Source of the DNA: an uncultured Bacteroidales bacterium
Lineage (GTDB): Bacteria > Bacteroidota > Bacteroidia > Bacteroidales > Muribaculaceae
Length of the DNA: 8,367 bases
NCBI GenBank assembly: GCA_947176515.1
Contig: CAMWQZ010000034.1
Location: forward strand, 1 to 8,367
Direction: 5' to 3'
Part shown: piece by piece, positions 1 to 8,200 of the stretch
How the letters are laid out: every line of letters begins with the position of its first letter
How positions within the stretch are numbered: position 1 is the first letter of the stretch
Made by a program: the position numbers and the translations under genes
The notes under the pieces: generated by a model
Seen by the model: the letters and a program-made list of their open reading frames with translations, nothing else
What the model was told of the DNA's origin: nothing
Databases searched by the model: none

Positions 1-268
1 GCACAATTGGCTGTTCGGAAGGGCGTATATCACCGTCGAGCTTAATGCCTATGCAATCAGAGAAGTCAAAACGTGTTGGTTTCGGTCCTCCGTCGGGCAT
101 ATCGAATCCATACAGATGCCAACCTTCGGAAATGAGGGCTTTTATTGTGATTTCGCCTTCGGTCGGAGAGGTCATCTTAACAGATGTACGCCATCTCACC
201 GGACTTTGTGCCTCAGACACAAATGCGATGGCAAAAATGGCAAGAAGTAAAATCAGCGCCTTTTTCAT
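1..268 (-). CDS. Exported protein with DsbD N-terminal-like (thiol:disulfide interchange) domain, 3' end outside window
   Basis: Reading from the ATG at 266-268 gives 89 open codons with no stop, so the gene runs off the low-coordinate edge. The start begins MKKALILLLAIFAIAF, a typical signal peptide with a likely signal peptidase I site after S18-E-A20. The mature part contains the pattern GWHLYGFDMPDGGPKPTRF at about residues 49-67. The G-W/H-LY followed by P-x-GGP-x-PT resembles the immunoglobulin-like N-terminal domain of DsbD / 'disulfide bond corrector' proteins in Bacteroidetes. In DsbD this periplasmic domain passes electrons from the membrane part to periplasmic partners. No CxxC or membrane core is visible because the gene is cut. 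It could be full-length DsbD (then a thioredoxin domain should follow) or a short stand-alone domain protein. The start is supported by a promoter about 22 bases upstream. The domain call rests on remembered family pattern only. Confidence 0.72.
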   Translation of the reverse strand, partial: MKKALILLLAIFAIAFVSEAQSPVRWRTSVKMTSPTEGEITIKALISEGWHLYGFDMPDGGPKPTRFDFSDCIGIKLDGDIRPSEQPIV

Positions 269-297
269 AACAGGATATAGTTTTAATAATGTAAGTG

Positions 298-328
298 CAA
301 ATTTACGATTTTAAGCCCGAAGCTAAAA
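298..328 (-). promoter_or_regulatory. Bacteroidetes-type promoter of the DsbD-like gene
   Basis: On the minus strand TAAATTTG (298-305) is a perfect match to the -7 element TAnnTTTG. Nineteen bases upstream is TTTT (325-328) where TTTG is expected, so the -33 element is imperfect. Predicted transcription start is near 290, giving a short AT-rich leader before the ATG at 268. An imperfect inverted repeat (309-328) fills the spacer between the two elements. Confidence 0.6.
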
Positions 329-345
329 TATAAAAATGCTGAAAA

Positions 346-1032
346 TTAGCGAGCGTCGTGAGCATTTATCTGGTCGACAATCTGCTGCATGCCCTTTACA
401 GACGGGTGTCCCTCGATACGGTCTATATCTACGAGCTGTATATAATCAATGCCATAATGGTCACATATGGTCTTGGTTGACTCGGTGACAGCTTCGCTAA
501 GGTCATTGTTAATCAGATATACAATTTCGACACCGGGGTAGTAGTCTTTCATTGATGCAAGCATATATGCAAGAGCCGGTCTGTAATTATATAGGTCCTC
601 TTTAGTCCAGTCAGAGTATTGGAATTCTCCGACCGGTGATTTTGCCCAAGAGTCGTTAGTGCCGCCGAAAATATAGATGATATCAGGCTCACCGAGGTTT
701 TTCATGCGTGCGATAAATGAGCGGTCAGTGTAGTCTTCACCGCGATAGCCTGTGTTGCAAACTGTTGAACCAGAGAAAGAGTTGTTTTTGCAGATGCGAT
801 ATCCCCGGTCGGTAATAAGCTTGTGCCACCATGTCTGGTCAGCCTGGTGAACGTCGTTTTCTCTCTGCGATTTTTTCCAGTACCACACAGCGTTAGTATC
901 GGGATATACGCAGCCTTCAAAGGTTGAATATGAGTCACCTAAGATTGATACACCTTTACGGCTCTGAGCGATAGCGGCTCCAGCCGGCATCAGCAAAATG
1001 GCTAACAAAAAGCCTAAAATCAGTTTCTTCAT
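346..1032 (-). CDS. Secreted SGNH/GDSL-type hydrolase
   Basis: The product has 228 residues. An N-terminal signal peptide (MKKLILGFLLAILLMPAG...) has a likely cleavage site after A20-I-A22; there is no lipobox Cys. The mature protein shows the SGNH blocks in order: GDSYS at 32-36 with Ser34 as likely nucleophile; NNSFSG at 83-88 supplying the block II Gly; GGTND at 123-127 with Asn126 as the oxyanion-hole Asn; and GHPSVKGM at 208-215 with His209 as the catalytic base. SGNH enzymes are esterases or lipases, often removing acetyl or acyl groups from polysaccharides; the substrate here is unknown. The Asp usually three residues before the His is replaced by Ile206; Asp204 or Glu207 could substitute. 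Length is normal for a single-domain SGNH protein. It is flanked by unrelated genes and has its own promoter, so it is probably monocistronic. The family call is strong; activity is inferred. Confidence 0.88.
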   Translation of the reverse strand: MKKLILGFLLAILLMPAGAAIAQSRKGVSILGDSYSTFEGCVYPDTNAVWYWKKSQRENDVHQADQTWWHKLITDRGYRICKNNSFSGSTVCNTGYRGEDYTDRSFIARMKNLGEPDIIYIFGGTNDSWAKSPVGEFQYSDWTKEDLYNYRPALAYMLASMKDYYPGVEIVYLINNDLSEAVTESTKTICDHYGIDYIQLVDIDRIEGHPSVKGMQQIVDQINAHDAR

Positions 1033-1067
1033 AATTATGTAAGGTTTGATAAATGTTCAGTTTAATG

Positions 1068-1075
1068 CAAAAGTA
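1068..1075 (-). promoter_or_regulatory. -7 promoter element of the SGNH hydrolase gene
   Basis: TACTTTTG on the minus strand matches the Bacteroidetes -7 consensus TAnnTTTG exactly. It would place the transcription start near 1061, about 28 bases before the ATG at 1032. No good TTTG lies at the usual -33 distance; instead an AT-rich inverted repeat (1080-1094) sits just upstream. The gene may therefore need an activator or be weakly expressed. Confidence 0.5.
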
Positions 1076-1079
1076 GTAA

Positions 1080-1094
1080 TTATATTTTATATAA
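1080..1094. repeat. AT-rich perfect inverted repeat (TTATAT-TTT-ATATAA)
   Basis: Two 6-base arms separated by 3 bases lie directly upstream of the -7 element of the SGNH gene and 25 bases after the stop of the DUF4261 gene. It is too AT-rich and lacks a following T-run, so it does not look like an intrinsic terminator. It could be a regulator-binding site, or chance in an AT-rich spacer. Confidence 0.3.
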
Positions 1095-1119
1095 TGATGA
1101 TTCAATGGCAAGCTTCTAT

Positions 1120-1875
1120 CTATCCTTTACGATAGGCAATTTTCAGAGTATCGCCATCCAGCGCAATGCCTTTGCTTAGCGTGATTGGCAGTTTCTGGTC
1201 TTCAGTTAAGCCAATTGTCTGTCCATCTTTTAGCGTAACGTCATCGGCAATGACATAATTAACCACCTCAAGCATAAAATCTCGAATGTCGTCATAAGAA
1301 GCATCAGCATAAACTTCAATTTCTTTTTTGCCGAATTTTCTAAGGCCATCGGTGTAAATTCCTTGCTTACCATCGTGCTTGTAAATGCCAAACCATATCC
1401 AGTCAGGTATAGGCAATATGTCTTCGCGGAGCCATTGTGTAAACAGATGATAGAATCGAGGTTCATAAACAGCTTCGCCTGTATATACAGCCACTGCATA
1501 TTTTTGTTTTAGGCAAGCGTCTGCGATTTTCGTTGTGAGCTTAGCCTTTTCAATAATATTGTCGTTATTTCCAGTCACTGCGACAATAATATGAGCCTTA
1601 TGGGTTTTGGTGACATCTTCTGCTTCGCTCCATAGATAATTTGACTTGGCACAATATTCAGCCTCTCGGTTCGGTATAGGAGCCTGGATAAATGCGACAC
1701 TAATAAAACCATCACCATATTTTTCTACAACGTTATTGTCGTCTTTATCAGCATTTGACAGGTCTACATCCCATTCATTTTTAAGATTTTTGACAAACTG
1801 TCGGCAATCCCAATGCGGTTCAGATAGAAGAATGAATGATATAAAATTTCCAAATTCCTTAGTTTTTTCGCTCAT
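1120..1875 (-). CDS. DUF4261 domain-containing protein, function unknown
   Basis: The product has 251 residues with no signal peptide or membrane segment, so it is probably cytoplasmic. It matches the DUF4261 family pattern along nearly its whole length: FISFILLSEP at 11-20; APIPNREAEY at 65-74; THKAHIIVAV at 91-100; a central YTGEAVYEPRFY at 131-142; PIPDWIWFGIY at 155-165; TDGLRKFGKKEIEV at 175-188; and the C-terminal signature DGQTIGLTEDQKLPITLSKG at 217-236 followed by DGDTLKIAY. No catalytic residues are established for this family, so no reaction can be named. The start is the ATG at 1873-1875, the only Met near the N-terminus. It is set off from the tRNA by a terminator and from the next gene by 87 bases. 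One stretch I counted (1261-1320) is 22/60 G+C, well below a central sprA stretch (6421-6480, 35/60). It could be a recent or accessory gene beside the tRNA, which is inference. Confidence 0.85.
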   Translation of the reverse strand: MSEKTKEFGNFISFILLSEPHWDCRQFVKNLKNEWDVDLSNADKDDNNVVEKYGDGFISVAFIQAPIPNREAEYCAKSNYLWSEAEDVTKTHKAHIIVAVTGNNDNIIEKAKLTTKIADACLKQKYAVAVYTGEAVYEPRFYHLFTQWLREDILPIPDWIWFGIYKHDGKQGIYTDGLRKFGKKEIEVYADASYDDIRDFMLEVVNYVIADDVTLKDGQTIGLTEDQKLPITLSKGIALDGDTLKIAYRKG

Positions 1876-1923
1876 AACGCATTAAAAATAATCTTACTAT
1901 TAGAAATGGGTGTTGAGAAAACG

Positions 1924-1958
1924 AAAAAAGCTATGCCTGAAATCCGACATAGCCTTTT
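1924..1958 (-). terminator. Intrinsic terminator downstream of tRNA-Cys
   Basis: On the minus strand GCTATGTC (1953-1946) pairs with GGCATAGC (1937-1930) around an 8-base loop. The stem has one G-U pair and can be extended by A-U pairs at its foot. A run of six Ts (1929-1924) follows. It lies about 11 bases after the tRNA 3' end and would end transcripts of the tRNA and any read-through from sprA. The opposite strand has a weaker T-run, so bidirectional use is possible, although no plus-strand gene needs it. Confidence 0.85.
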
Positions 1959-1968
1959 GTTAACTTTG

Positions 1969-2039
1969 AGGTTCCTAGCAGAATCGAACTGCTGTAAACG
2001 GTTTTGCAGACCGGTGCCTAACCACTCGGCCAAGGAACC
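1969..2039 (-). tRNA. tRNA-Cys (anticodon GCA)
   Basis: The 71-base sequence folds as a cloverleaf. The 7-bp acceptor stem GGTTCCT/AGGAACC is perfect. The 3-bp D stem GCC/GGC holds a 9-base loop containing GG. The anticodon loop is CTGCAAA with anticodon GCA. The T arm AGCAG-TTCGATT-CTGCT is perfect. The discriminator base is U73, the main identity element for cysteinyl-tRNA synthetase. The short D stem with a 9-base loop matches the usual bacterial tRNA-Cys shape. CCA is not encoded, so it must be added by a nucleotidyltransferase. The outermost anticodon-stem pair is a C27-U43 mismatch. A perfect promoter lies upstream and a terminator downstream, so it can be transcribed on its own. Confidence 0.97.
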
Positions 2040-2059
2040 CTATTGTGGTATTGCGAGTG

Positions 2060-2091
2060 CAAAGTTAAAACCTTTTTTCGAATTGAGCAAA
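2060..2091 (-). promoter_or_regulatory. Consensus promoter of tRNA-Cys
   Basis: On the minus strand TTTG (2088-2091), a 20-base spacer and TAACTTTG (2060-2067) match the Bacteroidetes vegetative sigma pattern (-33 TTTG, -7 TAnnTTTG) without mismatch. The predicted start near 2053 gives a leader of about 13 bases before the mature tRNA. A second perfect -7 box, TAAATTTG (2088-2095), overlaps the -33 element. Confidence 0.82.
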
Positions 2092-2114
2092 TTTATTTTG
2101 CAGACAAATGCAAA

Positions 2115-2261
2115 TTATCGTTTTACGAGTTCGGCAGACTTAAACATTGCTTCCACCGAAGATGTGTCGATGGGTGGTGCATTACGAAGCTTCCCTCTAC
2201 GAGCTTCTTCTATAGCAGCCTTTGTCGTGTCGTTAGGTTCATTATAGGCTACGTTTTTTAC
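2115..2261 (-). pseudogene. Start-less remnant of a small type II antitoxin-like gene
   Basis: Directly at the sprA stop, in the -1 frame, 48 codons read from GTA (2259-2261) to a TAA at 2115-2117. The peptide includes NEPNDTTKAAIEEARRGKL, then P-x-D-T-S-S-V-E-A-M-F-K-S and a charged end. The order 'NEP-N-x-x-T-x-AAIEEAR-x-G' followed by 'DTSS-x-EAM-x-KS' resembles the C-terminal toxin-binding part of small RelB/Phd-like antitoxins in Bacteroidales. The frame stays open 29 codons further into sprA (to a TGA near 2349) but holds no ATG, GTG or TTG. The codon before GTA is AAG, one base from ATG. Normally a toxin gene follows; here only the tRNA promoter does. It is most likely a decayed orphan. 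Alternatives are a gene with a rare start coupled to the sprA stop, or a frameshift-made tail on SprA. The family assignment is by eye. Confidence 0.5.
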
Positions 2262-5200
2262 CTTGCCAGCGAGAGATTCATTGAGATGCCGTAAGATGTA
2301 TTGGTCGTCGGGAATGCGCTGTTGGTGACGATTGGGGTATTTACTTGGTGGTCAAAGTATGCTGATAGAGTCACGCGGCGGCTAAGTATGTATTTAGCCG
2401 TGAAGTTGATGTTGACAGTGTTAGTGCCGCTGGTGGCTTGAGTGTAGTTGCTCTCTATGCGGCGGATAAGCGCCTGATTGTTTTGGATTGAAACGTTAGC
2501 ATCAAGGTCAAGGTCATTGCTTACACCTTGCTGTGAGCCTTTTATCTTCAAAATAGAATTGAAGTTGACAATCTTGTATCCTCCGCCTATAGTTATGCCG
2601 CGTGTAGAGGCTTCGACGACTTGCCCAGCAGAAGAATTAAGGGTCAAGGTGCGTTTGTCGCGATACTCGGCTGAGAATTTTATGTTGTTTTGCATCGTTG
2701 CATTAACGCCGATAAGCGGCGCGAAACTCTCGTTGATGGCAACTGACGAAATATTATAAGGTGACGATGGTATCGGCCGTCCTGTCAAAGCATCGAGAGC
2801 GAACCCGAGTTTCTGGCCATCGGCGGCTATCCAGTTGAGATATGACGAGTATGAGCCTACGGAATAGGTACACTGATATGCGTGATTGAGAGTGAAAGTC
2901 TTGAATATCTTACGCATATTGCCGAGGTTGATGAGACCGTCGTAGGTCACACGCCAGTTAGGAAGGACTGATGCAAACGACGGGAACGGGTCGAGAGTCA
3001 CTTTAGCAGGGTTGTTGCCACTATAAGCGGCAACGAATGCCGGGATGAGCACATCGCTCGATGTCTCACTGATAGTTCCTACCTCCGGGTCAAAAGGCAA
3101 CCCAGCCTCGGCTGTCCCTGCGATAAACCCGGCATCGGGATAGCGGACACCGGCATATTGCGACTCGACGCGGTTTCTGACAGTAGGGATATATTTCAGG
3201 AAATTGCTGAACGCTTCTGAGTAGTAGCCGTCATCAGCCTTCGACGATTTCAGCGCGCTTGCAAAAGCGCAGTGAGTCTTGGTGAACGAACCTGACAAAG
3301 AGGTCGGCATATCGGCGTACATAAATTGCACCTGACGAGTGCGGTTGTCAGTGCGGTTAAAGGTCAGCTGAATCTTGAAGCCTTTAAATATCTCGAACAT
3401 AGCTTCAAGATTAATTTCGTTGGTGTGGGACATCACTGCCGGCGACGTCTGGCCGTCATCGGTTATGAGCCAGCCTCGCGACATGGCTCGGTCGATATAT
3501 CCGTCACCTGCAAAGCCAAATGCAAAGTCGAGACCCGGTGACATCGGGCCATAAGAATTGCTTTGGCCAAACACGTTGCCAATGTCAGGCCTGAATAGCG
3601 GCAGCGACATGCTACGGGTGTTGCGGTAGCGCACCGATACATTTCGAGGAGACATCAGTACCCTTAAGGCATATTCGCCAATGTTTGTTATCAGAGGTTT
3701 CTTGTCTTCAGCCATTTCGGTGATGGTGAATTTAAGATTCTGGTCGCCACGGGTAAGGATTTCAACGTTATTGGGGTCTATCGGGCGCGACTTCACGGCA
3801 AACGGTTTGCCGTCAGTAGTAGACGCTACGACTTTGACCTTCTTGGTTCGAAGATTGTGCTTAATCACGAGGGTGGTGTCAGGCAACAAGGCGAAGCTAC
3901 GCTCAAATTTCTTGGGCTTTGCTTGTTTATCCTGTCGCGCATTGTTAGGTTTACGAGTATTGGCAAAGCGCTTATTGACCTCCTTAAGGAGAGGAATTTT
4001 ATTATAGACGTTTTCGAAATTGAAACGTCCGTCAGCTGTCCATGCCCCTTGGTTGGCGATGCTGTTGCCGACGCTTATGCCGTCGATGGTCGCGCCGCGG
4101 TCCCAACGATATGTAGCGTTATAGCTGACCGACCCCGTAAGGAAGTCGAGGATTGGGATGCGGTTGAAGGGCGCACGATATTGTGCGGTGAAGGCCTGGT
4201 TATAGGCCCAGGGTGTACCCATCGAAAGGATGCTTTGCCAAACCGTGTCTTTCCATTCGCGGTATTTGTCGGGGAAGAGCTTACGGTTGACCGCACCGAC
4301 AGTCTCCTCAATGCGCGCCGATGTGTTAGAGTTGAAAGTCAAAGAAAGAGACTTGGTTATGTTCCAACTCAGTGATAGCTGACGATCCCAGAGGAAATTC
4401 TTGCTTACCGATACAGGCAGCTGGAAGAATGCATCGGTCTCAGACCGTGTCTGCTGCTCATAATAGTAGCGAGAGAGGTTGGTCATGAATGAGATGTTGG
4501 TTGGCAGCCAGTTGAGTTCCCAGTCTTTCAGGAACTTAGCATTCTTAGATTTCGATTTTATACCTTTGAATGGTTTAAACGCCTTGAAATATGGCGAATA
4601 ACTGTATTGCAATGAACCGCGATAGTCGTTAGTGTTCTCATACTCAGTGGTCGGGTCCATCTTTGACTGCTTGTTGAACGAGAAATTGAATGTGAAGTTA
4701 GCAGGGTCCCAAGGCATAGGGTTCTTGCTCTTCACGTCAAATTTAAGCCCGGAGATAGAGAAGTTTTCGACGGTCGAGCGGTCGGTAGCATAGTTCTCGA
4801 TTGAATCGCGTTCATGCTTGGTCGAGCACTCGTCGAGCGCGTCTTTGAGCAGCACGTCCTGGTCGAGAGGATTGTATTTGGGCGAAGTCTTTTCTCGCGA
4901 AACAGAGTAGTAGATTGGTGCGCGTAGTTTCACTGCTTCGGGCAAAAGACGACCGACATCACCTTGAACAGCAAAGTTATATTGTTCATAATCATCAAGG
5001 CGGCGCTCATTGAGCGACTGGTCAACGCTGCCGAAGCCTGCAGTCTCGATGTGCGCGCCGAAGTTTAACGTAGCGATGTCAGAAACGTTGAGCGTAGCAT
5101 TTGCCTTAGCGGCCCAGCCGCCCTCCTCGTTGAAGTCAGTGACTTTTAATTCGTTGACCCAGACTGTGCCGGCCTTAGTCGCAGTAGAGTTGTTACGTAT

Positions 5201-8200
5201 ACCGATAAGAATCACTCTGACGTCGCTCAGCGATGGATTACCAATGACAGCCATACGGTTGCGCTCGTTGTCAGGGTCGCGGCCTGTAAAAAGTGTGGCA
5301 TAGCCCACACCGCTCTCTTCGCTGCGTTTGGCTGCGTTGCGCTCCTTCTTTAAATTCACGAGGCTCTGTAGGTTGAAGTTAAGGTAGTTGCTCTTAGGCC
5401 ATACAATCTCGCGCTCAGAGTTGAGATAGGTGTTATATACGCCCGGTGGGGTCAAAGAAAGTGGTACTTCATATTCATAATAGTTACTCTTGACGTCAGA
5501 CCCGAGACGGATGAAAATCGAGAGTTCGCCGGAGTTGAGGTTGGTAGTGTTGTCGATAAGGGCTTCGGCGTGAACCCACATCTGCATGCGCTTATAATTA
5601 CGAAGGTCGAGCATCGTGTTGCGGTAGACTCCTCGAGCATCGCCGGCGTGGAGGTCACTGACTTTAAGCGACATTGACTGCTCGTTGAGTTGTACTATCT
5701 GGCTTTGGCCAGGATCAGTGATACGATTCACTCCCGGCGGCAGAACGTAGTTGACAGGTTCGCGCTCGGCATTCTCTTCGATGTTGACAACCGATACGTC
5801 GAGCTGGCCTTCAGCCGGAGCATCGCCACGAGAATTAAGATTAAAGTCATAGCTACGCCATTCGCCGCGCACGAGTTCGAGCGTGGCGAAGCGCAGGTGT
5901 GTCACGGCCTTAAATCCGGTCATGAACATACGCATGAAACGTATGGTCGAGAAGTCTGAAATCGTTCCGACCTTGCGTTCGAAATCAGCCAACGGTATCT
6001 TAAACTGATACCACTCTACCTCTGGGTCTTTACCATCGACCGTCGGCACGATGGATACCTGTTTGTCAGTGATATAATTCTTGCCGACTACGAGGTCTTC
6101 GGGGCGTATTGAAATCTTGTACTGGAAATAGCGCTCATACTCGTTGAGGGTGTTATCTTGGTTGATGTCTTCCACGTCAGGAGTATTACGGGACGATTGA
6201 TACAGAGGGTCCGATGATTGTTCGGGTGAAAGCGAGTTGCCCTCTACGCCATTGTAGCGCTTATAACGCGCAAGTATCCCGAGTCGCTCCTCATCGTAGT
6301 CATAACCGCGGTAGAAGTGATAATTGTCGCCTGCCGGGTCATTGAATGGCGAGAACGCATCGCCCTGCATCTCCTCGATTGTCGCAGGTGACAGACGGGT
6401 GCGCAGACGGTCGAGATAGTCGCGGTAAGACGGGAACACAAACTCATCGTCGTTAGGCAGACCGTCGAGACCGACGTCCTGAGAGAGTCGCGAGCTCGAC
6501 GAGTTGTCAAAAGAGTAGGTGAGTGAGTTCTGACGCGACACACGACCCCAGTTTGTTTCGGTGAGGAACTGGTCATTGCCGTCGTAAGGTATGCCGTTTT
6601 CGTAGCTCTTCAGACCGTCCTTAAGGATGTCTTCCGACACTTCTCCGAGGTTGATGTAGAAATCGCCACCCTCGTAGTTGGGGTTTTCGGGGTCGAGGAA
6701 GGGGTTCATCATCCAGAACTGGATGTACTCTATATTGCTCTGCTCAAAATTAGTGTTGTCGAGACGTCGCATGATGCCACCCCAACGCTTTTCGGGATGC
6801 AATAGGTTGCCTTTGTCGTCAATATCGTCAGCGTCGAGGTTGTATGGTCCGCGTTCGGTGGGATAGAATGACAGGTTGAGGGTCTGGATTAAAGGCGATT
6901 CGCCGTAGCTGAGCTGACGGCCAGGGAAAATTTCATTTGATTTCACCTCTCGCACATAAGGATTTGAAAGTTGCTTGAGGTCACTCTTGATATAGCCGGG
7001 AGCGAGCGATGAGTTTCGCTGAGTGAACATTCGGTCTATATAGTACCAGTTGAGTAGCGCACGGTTTTTACCATAATCCACATTATCGCTTAAAGCCGCT
7101 TCCGGGAAAAGGGCATTGTTGCCCGACTCGTAAGGCGTAGAGGCGAGAAACCATGAGTAAGGTGAACGCAGGTCTATGCCTGTCTGGGTTGACTCGAAAT
7201 CGTCGACATAGCTTGAGCCGCGGTTTGAGCCCGATTTTTGTGCGTGAGGTATGATTTGAGCATATTCTGCTGTAAGACTAAGGTGTGAAGGCTGCGTAGC
7301 GTTGACCGTCGGAATTTTGTTAACGAGATTCGTAAGCCACATGAAGTCGGAATTATAGCTTAGATTGAAGCCGAGCATAGAGTTGTTGACAACCTCATCG
7401 CCAATATTAACTTTTTCGGTCAGAGCTTTTTCAGAGAAATGCAATAAAGTTGCGCCGACATTCAAATTCTTGTTGAATTGGTATTGAAGGTCAAGACCGA
7501 GCAGGCTCTTGCGTTGGGTGGAGAACATCGACTGATTCTCAAGGGTGACGCTGATATTCTGGCCTGAGTCGATAATTGATTGGTTGGTGATGGTTACTAT
7601 ACCCATCGCATAGTCGACAGTGTAATCAGAATTTTCAACAAGCTGGACGCCGCCAGCCATGACGATTACTGACCCACGGGGCACATTCATGGCATTGAGC
7701 CTGATTTGCGAGCCTGACGAAGCCTGATACTCACCTGAAAGCACAAATTTATTCTTATTGGCAATCTGGCGAGCCACTACGAGAGTCGAGTCGTAAAGCT
7801 CCTGATATACATATTGCTCGGCGAGCGCAGGATTGTTGATTTTGGCTGCAAGATGCGAACCGAACGGCTCGGCGACTGGGAAAATTATCTTGCCCGACTG
7901 AGAAATCACTGTGTAGCCCTCGATGAAGTCAAAGAATCCGTCAGGATTCGACTCTTCGTTGCTGTCGATTCGGTCGAGGTTCATCACCTGTAGCAGTGAC
8001 TGATTGTTGAGACCGGGGACGGGCAGATAGTTAATCTCTGTACCTGTAGTGTCACTTAGATACTTGACTTGCATCTTGAAATTACTCTTCTGAATCTGGT
8101 TACCGCCAATCGAGTAGACGTTTTTCATCATGAGTTTCCAAGCCGGCAGATGAGGCGTTGACGTTGTGCCCTTAAGCATTTTAAGGTAAAGCGACTGATT

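Noticed and set aside
45..314. Plus-strand 89-codon frame
   Set aside because: It is antisense to the exported DsbD-like gene, which has a signal peptide, a domain pattern and a promoter.
1883..1890. TATTTTTA as a promoter -7 box for the DUF4261 gene
   Set aside because: It misses the final G, has no -33 partner, and would put the transcription start almost on the ATG; the promoter of this gene remains unidentified.
1906..2247. Plus-strand 113-codon frame across the tRNA
   Set aside because: It runs antisense through the terminator, tRNA-Cys and antitoxin-like relic, so it cannot be a typical coding gene.
3255..3270. Perfect inverted repeat GCGCTT-GCAA-AAGCGC
   Set aside because: It lies inside sprA coding for Phe-Ala-Ser-Ala, has no T-run, and such short repeats are expected by chance in a 6-kb gene.
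3857..4375. Plus-strand 172-codon frame, the longest antisense frame inside sprA
   Set aside because: It has no recognisable domain and lies opposite conserved barrel sequence; long antisense frames are expected opposite a gene of this length and composition.
6244..6576. Minus-strand 110-codon frame within sprA
   Set aside because: It is an alternative frame of sprA, rich in Thr, Ser and Arg with no domain or promoter.
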